Counted from the stretch's first letter, positions 33,183-41,914 are shown. The stretch is 64,000 bases of DNA from Antarcticimicrobium sediminis (GCF_004348975.1 NZ_SMFP01000002.1:124001-188000); one strand, 5' to 3'. Program-made: numbers and translations. Notes: generated by a model not told the origin, from the letters alone.

Positions 33183-33887
33183 GCTGGCCACTTCCCATTT
33201 CGCGATCAACGCGTTCAGGGTGCCATCGTCTTTCATCGACTGGATGGCCGCGTCGAATTTGGCCTTCAGCTCGGTGTCGGATTTGCGAAAGCCCATACCG
33301 ACGCCGCCGCCGATCTGTTCTTCACGCTCCAGCAAAACCAGATCGTCCTCTTCTGCGGCAAAGGGCGCCAGATAGGATTTGTCGGCCAGCACTGCATCTG
33401 CCTCGCCATTGCGCACGGCGGCAATGGTTTCCTCGGGCGTGGCGAATTCAACCAGCGTCCAGCCATGCTCGGCCACGAAAGAGGCCTGAATGGTGCTGGT
33501 CTGCGCCGAGATCACCGCGCTTTCGACATCCACATCGGGCGTCATCGCCAGATAGGCCGAGGGGTCCGGCGGGGTGTAGTTGGTGGTAAAGTCGATCACC
33601 TCTGCGCGTTCGGCGGTGATGCTCATGCCGGCGATGATTGCGTCATAGTTGCCCGAGACGAGGTTGGGAATGATCGAATCCCATTCGTTGGTGACCCATT
33701 CACAGGTCAGCTCGGTACGTTTGCACAGCTCATCGCCCAGCTCGCGTTCGAAGCCGTCAACCTCGCCCTTGTCGTTGATATAGTTCCACGGCTCATAGGC
33801 GCCTTCGGTGCCCAGACGAATGGTTTCGGCAGAGGCCATCCCGGCGCTGAGCGCAAGGGCGGCGGTGGCAAGAAGCAGTTTTTTCAT
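33174..33887 (-). CDS. Periplasmic polar amino-acid/amine binding protein (SBP family 3)
   Basis: A 237-residue exported binding protein. I chose ATG 33887, which gives a clean signal peptide (MKKLLLATAALALSAGMASA, cleaved before ETIRLG); GGGAGT lies upstream. The GTEGAYEPWNYINDKGEVDGFE start, GNYDAIIAGMSITAERAE and NGEADAVLADKSYL motifs are those of HisJ/ArtJ-like proteins that bind polar amino acids. Its acidic cleft and the adjacent Puu-like genes would fit a cationic ligand. A tandem duplication covers its stop codon. Confidence 0.92.
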   Translation of the reverse strand: MKKLLLATAALALSAGMASAETIRLGTEGAYEPWNYINDKGEVDGFERELGDELCKRTELTCEWVTNEWDSIIPNLVSGNYDAIIAGMSITAERAEVIDFTTNYTPPDPSAYLAMTPDVDVESAVISAQTSTIQASFVAEHGWTLVEFATPEETIAAVRNGEADAVLADKSYLAPFAAEEDDLVLLEREEQIGGGVGMGFRKSDTELKAKFDAAIQSMKDDGTLNALIAKWEVASTF

Positions 33888-33925
33888 TTGGATACTCCCT
33901 TTTTTGGTCTTGGTTTTTTTCACGG

Positions 33926-34705
33926 TCACGTCGCGTGGGTTGTCGAGGACAGGAATCCCCGCAGGCGTTCTGATTTGGCCGCACCGAACAGCGTTTCGGG
34001 CGGGCCTTGTTCCTCGATCAGGCCCTGGTGCAGGAACACCACGTGGTCGGACACGTCATGGGCCATATTCATATCGTGGGTGACGATGATCATGGTGCGC
34101 CCCTCGGAGGCCAGATCCTTGATCACCCGCACCACTTCCTGTTCCAGTTCCGGGTCAAGCGCGCTGGTCGGCTCGTCAAACAACAGCGCCTCGGGCTCCA
34201 TGCACAGGGCGCGGGCGATTGCGGCGCGCTGTTGCTGGCCACCGGAAAGTTGTGCCGGATAGGCGTCACATTTGTCGCCGATCCCCACCTTGTCGAGATA
34301 TTTGCGTGCGGCGTGATCGACCTCGTCGCGGGGGCGGTCGAGCACGGTCAGCGGCGCCTCCATCACGTTTTGCAGGATGCTCATATGGGCCCACAGGTTG
34401 AACTGCTGGAACACCATCGACAGGTTGGTGCGAATGCGCAGTACCTGATGCGGGTCCGCCGGGCGACGATGCAGGCCGCCGCCTTTCCATTTCACCGGCT
34501 CGCCCTTGAACACGATATCGCCTTGTTGGCTGTCCTCCAGCAGGTTGGCGCAGCGCAGCAACGTGGACTTGCCCGACCCTGACGAGCCGATCAGCGAAAC
34601 GACGTCGCCCTTGTGGGCGGTGATGTCGACGCCCTTGAGCACCTCCAGCTCGCCATAGCTTTTGTGCAGGTCGCGAATCTCGATGACGGGCGTGTGTTGG
34701 GCCAC
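33926..34705 (-). CDS. Polar amino-acid/amine ABC transporter ATP-binding protein (HisP/GlnQ family)
   Basis: A 259-residue ATPase with Walker A GSSGSGKSTL, signature LSGGQQQRA, Walker B LLFDEPTSALDPE and switch histidine in VTHDM. It is the first gene of the importer operon, followed by the binding protein and two permeases. In the 156-base upstream gap, CAATTT-CGCC-AAATTG (34794-34809) is a perfect inverted repeat that may be an operator. Confidence 0.93.
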   Translation of the reverse strand: MAQHTPVIEIRDLHKSYGELEVLKGVDITAHKGDVVSLIGSSGSGKSTLLRCANLLEDSQQGDIVFKGEPVKWKGGGLHRRPADPHQVLRIRTNLSMVFQQFNLWAHMSILQNVMEAPLTVLDRPRDEVDHAARKYLDKVGIGDKCDAYPAQLSGGQQQRAAIARALCMEPEALLFDEPTSALDPELEQEVVRVIKDLASEGRTMIIVTHDMNMAHDVSDHVVFLHQGLIEEQGPPETLFGAAKSERLRGFLSSTTHAT

Positions 34706-34861
34706 GGTGGTTCCGGTTTTGGTTGCAGTGTCAGAACGGTAGTAGGGCCGAGATTTTTGCGCAATGCAACTTTCAATGCGCCGGACGGCGGGGCAATTTC
34801 GCCAAATTGACCAAGGGTCAAGCCGTTTCAGCGGCGTTTCGGGGGCCGTTTGCCCGGGACG

Positions 34862-35602
34862 TCAGACGCCCGGGGCCGGCGGTGTCGGCACCGCCAGATA
34901 GGCGCTGGCGGGCAGCGTCTCGATCCCGCGCAGGTGCAGGGCGGCACGGTCGGCGGCAGATAGGGATGCGACGGCCTGACGCAGCGCCCGGCGCAGCGGT
35001 GCCGGGTCGCGCCCGGCGGCGGTGATATAGGGCAGGGCTGGGGTGGGCGCCGTGGTGGCGATCACGCGCAGCCGCGCCGAGACCGGATCATATGCGCGCA
35101 GAAGTTCCCATGTGAGCGCATCGATCCCGGCGATATCGGCGCGCCCCGCAGCGACCGCATAGACCGAGGCCGCATGTGACCCGGTCTGCAGTAGCCGGTC
35201 AAAGCGCAGACCACGGGCGGCGAAAAACGTCACGGGTGCGGCCCAGCCCGAGTGCGACAGCGCCTCGCTATAGGCCAGCGTTCCACCGGCGAAGGCCTCT
35301 GGCGCGTCGCCTGTCGCCTCCTGTCGCACCACGATCACAGAGGTGTAGTGCCCCGGCGGGCAGCCCGGCAGGCCGTAATCCGGGGTGGCGACCAGCGTGA
35401 CGCTCCGGTGCAACTGGCTGCGATAGGGCAGGCCACAGGTCTGGGCCAGAAGCAGCGCAGCCGATTGCCACACCGCCCAAGCGTCGTCGTCACGGTTTAA
35501 CGCCCTTGGGCCATATCCCAGCGCGCTGCGGATCGCGCTCCAGTATCTATCGTTGGCGGCGCGCAGCGGGGCCATGTCATACATGCCCAGCCAGGCGATC
35601 AC
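34862..35602 (-). CDS. PhnD-like phosphate/phosphonate substrate-binding-domain protein without signal peptide
   Basis: A 246-residue protein of the phosphate/phosphite/phosphonate binding-protein family. It has a LYRSQL-like start block, GGTLAYSEALSHSGWAAPV, TGSHAASVYAVAAGRADIAGIDALTW and the C-terminal PLRRALRQAVASLS, all PhnD-like. It starts with GTG at 35602, four bases inside the upstream TerB-like gene's end, so coupling is likely. No signal peptide is seen, so it would stay in the cytoplasm, unless a start was missed. It is a sensor or enzyme-associated binding protein rather than an importer part. Confidence 0.7.
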   Translation of the reverse strand: MIAWLGMYDMAPLRAANDRYWSAIRSALGYGPRALNRDDDAWAVWQSAALLLAQTCGLPYRSQLHRSVTLVATPDYGLPGCPPGHYTSVIVVRQEATGDAPEAFAGGTLAYSEALSHSGWAAPVTFFAARGLRFDRLLQTGSHAASVYAVAAGRADIAGIDALTWELLRAYDPVSARLRVIATTAPTPALPYITAAGRDPAPLRRALRQAVASLSAADRAALHLRGIETLPASAYLAVPTPPAPGV

Positions 35603-36036
35603 ACCCCGGCGGCCCTTTGCCGTGCCAGCGCCGAATCACGGTCGTTCACGCCCAGCAGGTTCGCGACCAGCCGCAGCAACGCATCCTCTTCCTGCGCCCG
35701 TTCGCCATCGGCCAGCACCACCGACCAGGCGGCCTCGACCACGGCGCGGCGGTCCTCGTAGGGAACGGCATCCTTGATGGCGCGGGTAAAACGGACGGTA
35801 TCCGGGGCCTCGGATTCCAACGTCTCGGCGCGGCTGCGCAGGCCGGTGGCCTCGAACGGCGAGAGCCCATAGCGTGCGCTGGTTACCCGGTCGATCCGGT
35901 CACGCTCCGAAATGGCATAGTCATGATCGGAGCGCGCGACACGCACCAACAGCGCGGTCAGCGCCAGTCGTGCGTCATCGTCGGAAAGCGGGGCGGGCTC
36001 GGGCCGGATCAGCCGGGAGAGGAAATCTTGGAACAT
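35599..36036 (-). CDS. TerB-like protein (tellurite-resistance TerB fold)
   Basis: A 145-residue all-helical protein with the TerB layout (DARLALTALLVRVARSDHDY, later FTRAIKDAVPYEDRR and AAWSVVLADGERAQEEDALL). I start it at ATG 36036, where MFQDFLSRL aligns with its paralogue. Acidic and basic residues are placed as in metal-responsive TerB folds. It is paralogous to the gene at 36150. It overlaps the PhnD-like gene by four bases. A role in stress or envelope sensing is suspected, not shown. Confidence 0.8.
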   Translation of the reverse strand: MFQDFLSRLIRPEPAPLSDDDARLALTALLVRVARSDHDYAISERDRIDRVTSARYGLSPFEATGLRSRAETLESEAPDTVRFTRAIKDAVPYEDRRAVVEAAWSVVLADGERAQEEDALLRLVANLLGVNDRDSALARQRAAGV

Positions 36037-36096
36037 GACCGCGATATATATCCGTGGCACCTGAACGCCAAGGGCGCAGGTGGGACGCAATCGCGC

Positions 36097-36161
36097 GTCA
36101 TATTCGCGCGTCTTCTTCGGGCGTTAGTGTTGGGTGTCAGATTCGGGCGTCAAATTCGGGC
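36097..36161. repeat. 13-bp tandem repeat, five units, between the two TerB-like genes
   Basis: Five head-to-tail units with consensus GTCANATTCGGGC cover the gap, the last three being GTTAGTGTTGGGT, GTCAGATTCGGGC and GTCAAATTCGGGC. A sixth degenerate unit may precede them at 36084. The last unit holds the minus-strand TGA stop of the upstream TerB gene, and other units add TGA or TAA in the remaining frames. Confidence 0.85.
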
Positions 36162-36596
36162 CTGGATCCGGTCGCGCGCGGCGGCGCTGTCGGCAACGCT
36201 GAGCCCCATGGCCTTGCGCGCCTCTTCGATGATCTTCAGCTCGCCTTCCTTCTGCGCGCCATCTGCCAGCACCACTTCCCACAGCGCCTCCATGGCGGCC
36301 AGCCGCTCTTCCAGCCCGGTGGTTTCGCGGATCAGCTTGCCAAAGGTGTCGGTCTCCGGGGCGGCGGCGTGCAGTTTTTCGCAGGTCGCGCGCACCTTGG
36401 CGGCCTCGATCGCATTGTGCTGATACAGCCGTGCAAGGATGCGGTCGATCAGGCTGATCTCTTCGACCTGATAGTCGCGGTCCGCAAGCGCCACCCGCAC
36501 CAGCAGCGCCCCGAGCGCCAGTTCGGCATCCGGGTCGGGCAAGGCGGTCTGTTCGACCGGGCGAAACGATTGGAACAGCTTTTTCAACATGGCCAA
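36150..36596 (-). CDS. TerB-like protein, tandem paralogue
   Basis: A 148-residue TerB-fold protein (MAMLKKLFQSFRPVEQ start; ALGALLVRVALADRDYQVEE; FGKLIRETTGLEERLAAM; ALWEVVLADGAQKEGELKII). It keeps the helical hairpin pattern of TerB and aligns with the neighbour at 35599 along the whole length. Its C-terminal RIQARI ends inside a 13-bp tandem repeat. It is the first of a probable four-gene minus-strand operon with the second TerB and PhnD-like genes. Confidence 0.8.
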   Translation of the reverse strand: MAMLKKLFQSFRPVEQTALPDPDAELALGALLVRVALADRDYQVEEISLIDRILARLYQHNAIEAAKVRATCEKLHAAAPETDTFGKLIRETTGLEERLAAMEALWEVVLADGAQKEGELKIIEEARKAMGLSVADSAAARDRIQARI

Positions 36597-36629
36597 ATCC
36601 TATCCGTAATTCTCAGGTGCGCCAAGCCT

Positions 36630-36647
36630 GTCCTAGCCGTCGTAGCC
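36630..36647. repeat. 9-bp tandem duplication at the DUF1330 stop codon
   Basis: GTCCTAGCC is followed by GTCGTAGCC (8 of 9). On the minus strand these are GGC TAC GAC and GGC TAG GAC, so one base turns a duplicated Tyr codon into the TAG stop of the DUF1330 gene. Confidence 0.6.
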
Positions 36648-36926
36648 TTCGACAATTACCAGATCGCCAGTGGACACTGCCGCGCGAATTTCTTTTGCTG
36701 CCTGATACCCGGCGCTGTCGTAACAGGCCACCGCTTTGTCGTAGCTGTCAAATTCAATCACCACGGTGCGTTTGCGCACCGATCCTTCGCGGGTCTCCTG
36801 TTTTCCGCCGCGCACCAGAAAGCGCGCCCCATACTCGGCAAAGGGCACGGCGTTGGCGTCCCGGTAGTGTTCGTAAACCTCTGGATTGCGTACATCCACA
36901 TGGCCCACCCAATAGCCTTTTGCCAT
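36633..36926 (-). CDS. DUF1330 domain-containing protein
   Basis: A 97-residue protein that fits the ferredoxin-like dimeric barrel of DUF1330: KGYWVGHVDVRNPEVYEHYRD, ARFLVRGGKQETREG and VVIEFDSYDKAVACYDS. Such proteins are small cytoplasmic dimers of unknown or catalytic function. The stop is at a duplicated 9-bp unit. An AGGAGA-like site precedes the ATG. Family assignment is good; function is unknown. Confidence 0.88.
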   Translation of the reverse strand: MAKGYWVGHVDVRNPEVYEHYRDANAVPFAEYGARFLVRGGKQETREGSVRKRTVVIEFDSYDKAVACYDSAGYQAAKEIRAAVSTGDLVIVEGYDG

Positions 36927-36995
36927 AGTCTGCTCTCCTTGATTGATGCCCGAACTTTGCCGTCGGGGCGCGCGGTTGGCAAGCCGATTGGCCGC

Positions 36996-37691
36996 TTATC
37001 CGGTGAGAGCCGGACAACCAAAGCGAAGATCGTCCAGCGCGATGCCACCCGGGTCGCGGTTTTCCACCGTCATCCCGGCGATGCGGGCGGCGGGATCGAA
37101 CAGCGCGTGCTCCGTGATGCCATCGGGCAGGACCTGCGGCACCCGGGCCAGAAGGGTGCCGTCTCGGGCATAGAGGGTCAGGGTCACAAGGCCCCGGTGG
37201 CGGGTCTTGAGCCCGAGCGCATTGGTGAATTCGGTATGAATACGCAGCCCCACGGCACAGGCGTCCTGATGTAACAGCACCGCCATCGCGCCCTCGCCCC
37301 GGGCCAGCGGATCCGGTTGACCCAAGGCCCCGAGCGGATAAAGCGCCATGCTCCCGAACCCTTCATGCTGCGACAGGCTTACCACTTGACCCGGCGAACC
37401 GGGGCGGATCGCCAGCGGCGCGGCGGGGGCCCCGTGCAGCACGTCGTGAGGGCCACCATCGTCGATTCGCTCGGCCTCGACGCTTTGCCCCCGGAACGCT
37501 TCGCCCAGATAGCCGCCGGGAAAGGCGACGCCGTGATCGAAATTATAGCCGGGATAGCGTTTCGCCGGCAGCCGGTCGAAATTGACCAGATGCGGGGCGA
37601 GGGTTTCGAGATCGCCGTAAGGTACCGGCACCACCTCTTGCGCCGTGGCGGCGCTGGTCGAAAGGGCGAGGAGCAAGGCAATCAGGCGCAT
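36996..37691 (-). CDS. Secreted hypothetical protein
   Basis: A 231-residue exported protein with an obvious signal peptide (MRLIALLLALSTSAATAQ, cleavage at ATA-QE). The mature part is rich in Gly, Leu and Asp with beta-strand patterning. The closing GIALDDLRFGCPALTG resembles the last strands of PEP-CTERM/jelly-roll domains, and two cysteines could form a disulfide. I do not recognise a family. It is not obviously in an operon, and no catalytic motif is seen. Confidence 0.6.
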   Translation of the reverse strand: MRLIALLLALSTSAATAQEVVPVPYGDLETLAPHLVNFDRLPAKRYPGYNFDHGVAFPGGYLGEAFRGQSVEAERIDDGGPHDVLHGAPAAPLAIRPGSPGQVVSLSQHEGFGSMALYPLGALGQPDPLARGEGAMAVLLHQDACAVGLRIHTEFTNALGLKTRHRGLVTLTLYARDGTLLARVPQVLPDGITEHALFDPAARIAGMTVENRDPGGIALDDLRFGCPALTG

Positions 37692-37833
37692 GGCGGGGCC
37701 GGGGTTGGGGAGACCTATGGTGAGGTGTCAGGCAGATTGCGCAAGAGGGATCTGCGGGATTTTGCACTGGATCCGCACAAGCGGGCGGGAAAGGGCCCTG
37801 TCACGAGGTCGCTTTTTATCGTGTCCGAATAAC

Positions 37834-37864
37834 AAAACGCCCCGGATCTTCTCCGGGGCGTTTT
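37834..37864. terminator. Intrinsic terminator, bidirectional, after pyrG
   Basis: AAAACGCCCCGGA-TCTTC-TCCGGGGCGTTTT is a 13-bp stem with A/T tails on both sides. On the minus strand it ends the pyrG transcript 26 bases after the stop. Confidence 0.93.
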
Positions 37865-37889
37865 GTCTGATCGGGTCTTTACGTTTGGC

Positions 37890-39533
37890 TTACACCAGCC
37901 GCGAGCTTTCTTTCGCGGCGCGGACGAAATCCTTGAACAGCGGGTGCGGATCAAAGGGTTTCGACTTCAGCTCCGGGTGGAACTGAACCCCGATGAACCA
38001 TGGGTGATCGGCCCATTCCACGATTTCCGGCAGCCGACCATCGGGGGACATGCCGGTAAAGCACAGCCCGCAGGCCTCCAGCTGGTCGCGGTATTTGATG
38101 TCGACTTCATAGCGGTGGCGGTGGCGTTCCTCGATCTTGGTGGAGCCATAGATCTGCGCCACCTTGGAGCCCTCTTTCAGCACCGCGTCATAGGCACCCA
38201 GCCGCATGGTGCCGCCCTTGTCGTCATTGGCGCTGCGCTTGACCTTGTAGTTGCCCTGCACCCATTCCTTGAGGTGATAGACCACCGGCTCGAACCGTTT
38301 CTTGCCGGCCTCGTGGTCGAATTCCTCAGAGCCGGCGGTGGTGACGCCAGCGACGTTGCGCGCCGCTTCGATCACCGCCATCTGCATGCCCAGACAGATG
38401 CCCAGATAGGGCACCTTGCGCTCGCGGGCGAATTGCGCCGCCTTGATCTTGCCCTCGGTGCCACGCTCGCCAAAGCCGCCGGGCACCAGAATCGCGTCGA
38501 ACTCTTCCAGATAGGGGGCGGGATCCTCGGTGTCGAAGATCTCGGCATCGACCCATTCCACCGCGACCTTGACCCGGTTGGCCATGCCGCCATGAGTCAG
38601 CGCCTCGGCGATCGACTTATAGGCGTCTTCCAACTGGGTGTATTTGCCGACGATGGCGATCTTGACGTCGCCCTCGGGGTTGTTGATGCGATCCGCCACA
38701 TCTTCCCAGCGGCTCAGCTCGGGGCGCGGTGCCGGGCTGATCTGAAAGGCATCAAGAACCGCCTGATCCAGCCCTTCGCCATGATAGACGAGCGGCGCCT
38801 CATAGATGGATTTCAGATCTTGCGCGGCGATCACCGCATCGGGGCGCACGTTGCAGAACAGGGCCAGCTTTTCGCGCTCTTTCTGCGGGATCGGCCCTTC
38901 GGAGCGGCAGACCAGAATATCGGGGGCCAACCCGATCGAGCGTAGCTCTTTCACGGAGTGCTGGGTCGGCTTGGTTTTCAGCTCGCCCGAGGCCTTGATG
39001 AAGGGCAACAGGGTCAGGTGCATGAACAGGCACTGGCCGCGCGGCTGTTCCTGACTGAATTGGCGGATCGCCTCGAAAAACGGCAGCCCTTCGATATCGC
39101 CGACGGTGCCGCCAATTTCGCAAAGCATGAAATCGACCTCATCCTCGCCGATGTGGATGAAATCCTTGATCTCGTTGGTGACGTGGGGGATCACCTGAAT
39201 GGTCTTGCCCAGATAATCGCCGCGCCGTTCCTTTTCCAACACGTTGGAATAGATGCGCCCGGAACTGACCGAGTCGGTCTTGCGCGCCGCGACCCCGGTG
39301 AAGCGTTCGTAGTGGCCCAGATCCAGATCGGTCTCGGCACCGTCATCGGTGACAAAGACCTCGCCATGCTCAAACGGGCTCATCGTGCCCGGATCGACGT
39401 TCAGATAGGGGTCCAGCTTACGCAGGCGTACCGAGAAGCCACGTGATTGCAGCAGCGCCCCCAGCGCCGCCGATGCCAGCCCCTTGCCAAGAGAGGATAC
39501 AACCCCGCCGGTGATGAAGATGAAACGCGCCAT
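37890..39533 (-). CDS. pyrG: CTP synthase
   Basis: A 547-residue enzyme that aminates UTP to CTP with ATP and glutamine. The N-terminal synthetase domain has the ATP loop [17 protein letters not shown] and [11 protein letters not shown]; the C-terminal glutaminase domain has the nucleophile Cys in GICLGMQ (about residue 380) and the His-Glu pair in [12 protein letters not shown]. Length and domain order are normal. It lies downstream of secG on the same strand with a strong terminator between, so it is probably transcribed from its own promoter. Confidence 0.97.
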   Translation of the reverse strand: MARFIFITGGVVSSLGKGLASAALGALLQSRGFSVRLRKLDPYLNVDPGTMSPFEHGEVFVTDDGAETDLDLGHYERFTGVAARKTDSVSSGRIYSNVLEKERRGDYLGKTIQVIPHVTNEIKDFIHIGEDEVDFMLCEIGGTVGDIEGLPFFEAIRQFSQEQPRGQCLFMHLTLLPFIKASGELKTKPTQHSVKELRSIGLAPDILVCRSEGPIPQKEREKLALFCNVRPDAVIAAQDLKSIYEAPLVYHGEGLDQAVLDAFQISPAPRPELSRWEDVADRINNPEGDVKIAIVGKYTQLEDAYKSIAEALTHGGMANRVKVAVEWVDAEIFDTEDPAPYLEEFDAILVPGGFGERGTEGKIKAAQFARERKVPYLGICLGMQMAVIEAARNVAGVTTAGSEEFDHEAGKKRFEPVVYHLKEWVQGNYKVKRSANDDKGGTMRLGAYDAVLKEGSKVAQIYGSTKIEERHRHRYEVDIKYRDQLEACGLCFTGMSPDGRLPEIVEWADHPWFIGVQFHPELKSKPFDPHPLFKDFVRAAKESSRLV

Positions 39534-39636
39534 TTTCGGCTGCCCCCGTGATTGCCTGTATTTCGGATGCCCGGGCGGTCAAAAAACCGCAGCATCACGG
39601 GACTTCATGGTAACAGGATTCGCAACTCATACGCAA

Positions 39637-39665
39637 GAGAACCGCAAGATGCTGTTGCGGTTCTC
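39637..39665 (-). terminator. Hairpin after secG
   Basis: GAGAACCGCAA (39637-39647) pairs with TTGCGGTTCTC (39655-39665) with a 7-base loop. It separates secG from pyrG; the T-run on the minus side is short. Confidence 0.7.
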
Positions 39666-39689
39666 CTCCTGTTTTCTAGTTGTAGTGGT

Positions 39690-40061
39690 TTAGTCGGCGC
39701 GCGGCACCAGCGGTGCGTTGTCCCCTGCGGCCGGGGGAAGCAGATCTTCGCCTGCTGGCAGCGCCGGGGCGCCGTCGCCGGTGTCTTCCACGGCGGCGGG
39801 GGCGTTGCCCAACCGGTCGATCACCGAGGTGCCTGCCGATTTCTCGGCGGCGATGATGGTCATCAGGATCGAGGTGACGATAAAGCCCGCCGCCAGAACC
39901 CAGGTGACCCGGCCCAGCGCGGTTGCTGCCGCGCGGCCGCTCATGGCGCCACCGCCACCGCCGCCCATGCCCAGCCCACCGCCTTCGGAGCGTTGCAGCA
40001 ATACCACGGCGATCAGGCCGACGGCCAGGAGAAGGTGGATAATAAGGACGACGTTTTCCAT
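39690..40061 (-). CDS. secG: Preprotein translocase subunit SecG
   Basis: A 123-residue membrane protein of the SecYEG channel. The two SecG helices are visible (MENVVLIIHLLLAVGLIAVV and WVLAAGFIVTSILMTI) flanking LLQRSEGGGLGMGGG and SGRAAATALGRVT. The C-terminal tail is long, acidic and proline-rich, as in other alphaproteobacterial SecG proteins. pyrG lies just downstream, a conserved neighbourhood. Confidence 0.93.
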   Translation of the reverse strand: MENVVLIIHLLLAVGLIAVVLLQRSEGGGLGMGGGGGGAMSGRAAATALGRVTWVLAAGFIVTSILMTIIAAEKSAGTSVIDRLGNAPAAVEDTGDGAPALPAGEDLLPPAAGDNAPLVPRAD

Positions 40062-40200
40062 GAGTTCCTGCAGCGCTTTCCCGGTGTCGCCGGGTGTGTA
40101 GGCAAGTTTGTCGCGGGGGGCAAGCAGTCAGTTTGACGATGGCGGCTCGCGCGGCGCTGCGGACTGGACAAATCGGGGCGACCGGGGGCAATCTGTCGCC

Positions 40201-40830
40201 ATGCCACATGATCACCATGACCACGACCACGACGACCCGCATGCCCTGCTGCCGCCTGATCCGGCGCTGCGGGTGCGGGCGCTGGAAACCTTGTTGGCGC
40301 GCAAGGGGCTGATCGAGCCCGCCGCGCTGGACGAGATCATCGATACCTATCAGAATCGCATCGGCCCGCGGAATGGCGCGCAGGTGGTTGCCCGCGCTTG
40401 GGCCGATCCGGAGTTTCGCGCCGCCTTGTTGCAGGACGCGACGCCGGTGGTGGCCGATCTCGGCTTTTTCGGGCGTCAGGGCGAACATGTGATCGCGGTC
40501 GAGAACACCGCCACACAGCACAACATGGTCGTTTGCACCCTGTGCAGTTGCTATCCGTGGCCGCTGCTGGGGATTCCGCCGGCGTGGTACAAATCCGATG
40601 CCTACCGCTCGCGCGCGGTGCGCGAGCCGCGCAAGGTGCTGGCCGAATTCGGTGTCACCCTGCCAGACGAGACCGCCGTGCGGGTCTGGGATTCGACCGC
40701 CGAGGTTCGCTATCTGGTGATTCCCCGCCGCCCCGAGGGCACCGAGGGGATGGGCGTCGATGATCTGGCCCGTCTGGTGACCCGCGACAGCATGGTGGGC
40801 ACCGGCTTGGCACGGAGCCCCGGCGCATGA
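40201..40830 (+). CDS. nthA: Nitrile hydratase subunit alpha, cobalt type
   Basis: A 209-residue subunit that hydrates nitriles to amides. The metal site is [10 protein letters not shown] (C112, C115, S116, C117); Thr after the first Cys marks the Co(III) type, whereas Fe types have Ser. Post-translational oxidation of the two inner cysteines is expected. I start at ATG 40201. The first 14 residues, [14 protein letters not shown], form a His/Asp-rich metal-binding tail not found in most NthA proteins. The stop overlaps the beta-subunit start (ATGA), so the three nth genes are coupled. Confidence 0.95.
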   Translation: MPHDHHDHDHDDPHALLPPDPALRVRALETLLARKGLIEPAALDEIIDTYQNRIGPRNGAQVVARAWADPEFRAALLQDATPVVADLGFFGRQGEHVIAVENTATQHNMVVCTLCSCYPWPLLGIPPAWYKSDAYRSRAVREPRKVLAEFGVTLPDETAVRVWDSTAEVRYLVIPRRPEGTEGMGVDDLARLVTRDSMVGTGLARSPGA

Positions 40831-41504
40831 CCCGCGTGCATGACATGGGCGGACGCTTTGGCGACGGGCCGATCAATCCCGGCGCCCCCGACGATCCTGT
40901 CTTTGAACAGGACTGGCATGCGCGGGCCCTAGCGGTCACGCTGGCCGCTGGCGCGCTGGGACAGTGGAATCTGGACATGTCGCGGCATGCGCGCGAGCGA
41001 CTGGCCCCAAAAGATTATGCCGGGTTTTCCTATTTCGAGAAATGGACCGCCGCCTTGGCCAATCTGCTGGTTGAGACCGGGGTGTTGAGCGCAGACGATC
41101 TGCGCGGGCAGGGCGATGAGAGCCGTCCTGCGCTGGCCGATCGGGCGCTCAAGGCGGAAAATGTTGCGGCGGCGTTTGCCACGGGCGGGCCGACGGACCG
41201 GCCCTTTGACGGGGTCCCTGCCTTTGCCCCGGGTCAGCGGGTGCGCACATTGCGCCCTGCCGCCAACCGGCTGGTCGATGGCGGCCACACCCGCCTGCCG
41301 GCCTATGCTGCCGGTGCGGTGGGGGCTGTGCTGCGCTGTCATGGCGCGCATGTGCTGCCCGATGCCCATGCCCACGGGCTGGGCGAGGCCCCCGAGCCGC
41401 TTTACACGGTGGTGTTCCCGGCGGGCGAGCTTTGGGCCGCGCCCGAGAATCCGCGCGATGAGGTCACCCTTGATCTGTGGCAATCCTATCTGGAGCCGGC
41501 ATGA
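40827..41504 (+). CDS. nthB: Nitrile hydratase subunit beta
   Basis: A 225-residue beta subunit. It opens with [15 protein letters not shown] and has [34 protein letters not shown] and the C-terminal SH3-like barrel ([13 protein letters not shown]). It contacts the alpha-subunit metal site. It starts in overlap with nthA and ends in overlap with the accessory gene. The length is typical for Co-type enzymes that keep the accessory domain as a separate gene. Confidence 0.94.
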   Translation: MTRVHDMGGRFGDGPINPGAPDDPVFEQDWHARALAVTLAAGALGQWNLDMSRHARERLAPKDYAGFSYFEKWTAALANLLVETGVLSADDLRGQGDESRPALADRALKAENVAAAFATGGPTDRPFDGVPAFAPGQRVRTLRPAANRLVDGGHTRLPAYAAGAVGAVLRCHGAHVLPDAHAHGLGEAPEPLYTVVFPAGELWAAPENPRDEVTLDLWQSYLEPA

Positions 41505-41842
41505 GCGATCAAACCACCGGGGCCACGTCCCCCGAACCCGTTTTCACCCAGCCTTGGCATGGGCAGGTCTTTGCACTGACCGTCTCTCTGAACGAGGCGG
41601 GGCATTTCGACTGGCCGGAGTGGACCGCGCGATTCTCGCAAACGCTGGTGCGCCATGGGTTGGAAAAGCAGCTCGACGGCGGCGACGATTACTTCAACGC
41701 TTGGCTGGAAACGCTCGAATCGCTGCTGGTCGATCTGGGGCAAGCCGCACCGCAAGACGTACAGCGCCTGCGCGATGCCTGGGAGGCGGCCTATCTTGCG
41801 ACCCCGCACGGGGATCCGGTGCATCTGCCCGACGGGGTGTGA
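41501..41842 (+). CDS. Nitrile hydratase accessory protein (P14K/NhlE-like activator)
   Basis: A 113-residue protein homologous to the N-terminal helical half of nthB: PVFTQPWHGQVFALTVSL aligns with [17 protein letters not shown] of the beta subunit, followed by FDWPEWTARFSQTL. In Co-type systems this small protein exchanges with apo-alpha to deliver cobalt and support cysteine oxidation. ATG 41501 overlaps the nthB stop. The His-rich alpha tail may work with it. Confidence 0.88.
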   Translation: MSDQTTGATSPEPVFTQPWHGQVFALTVSLNEAGHFDWPEWTARFSQTLVRHGLEKQLDGGDDYFNAWLETLESLLVDLGQAAPQDVQRLRDAWEAAYLATPHGDPVHLPDGV

Positions 41843-41865
41843 TTGTAGCGGAGCGATACTGAGGA

Positions 41866-41905
41866 AACACCGGTGCGCCCCTTGGTTTACGAGGCGCCCG
41901 GTGTT
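41866..41905. terminator. Bidirectional hairpin between nth genes and the convergent membrane protein
   Basis: AACACCGGTGCGCC (41866-41879) pairs with GGCGCCCGGTGTT (41893-41905), leaving a single bulged base. It lies between convergent genes and probably ends both transcripts. Confidence 0.6.
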
Positions 41906-41914
41906 CGTGCCGTT

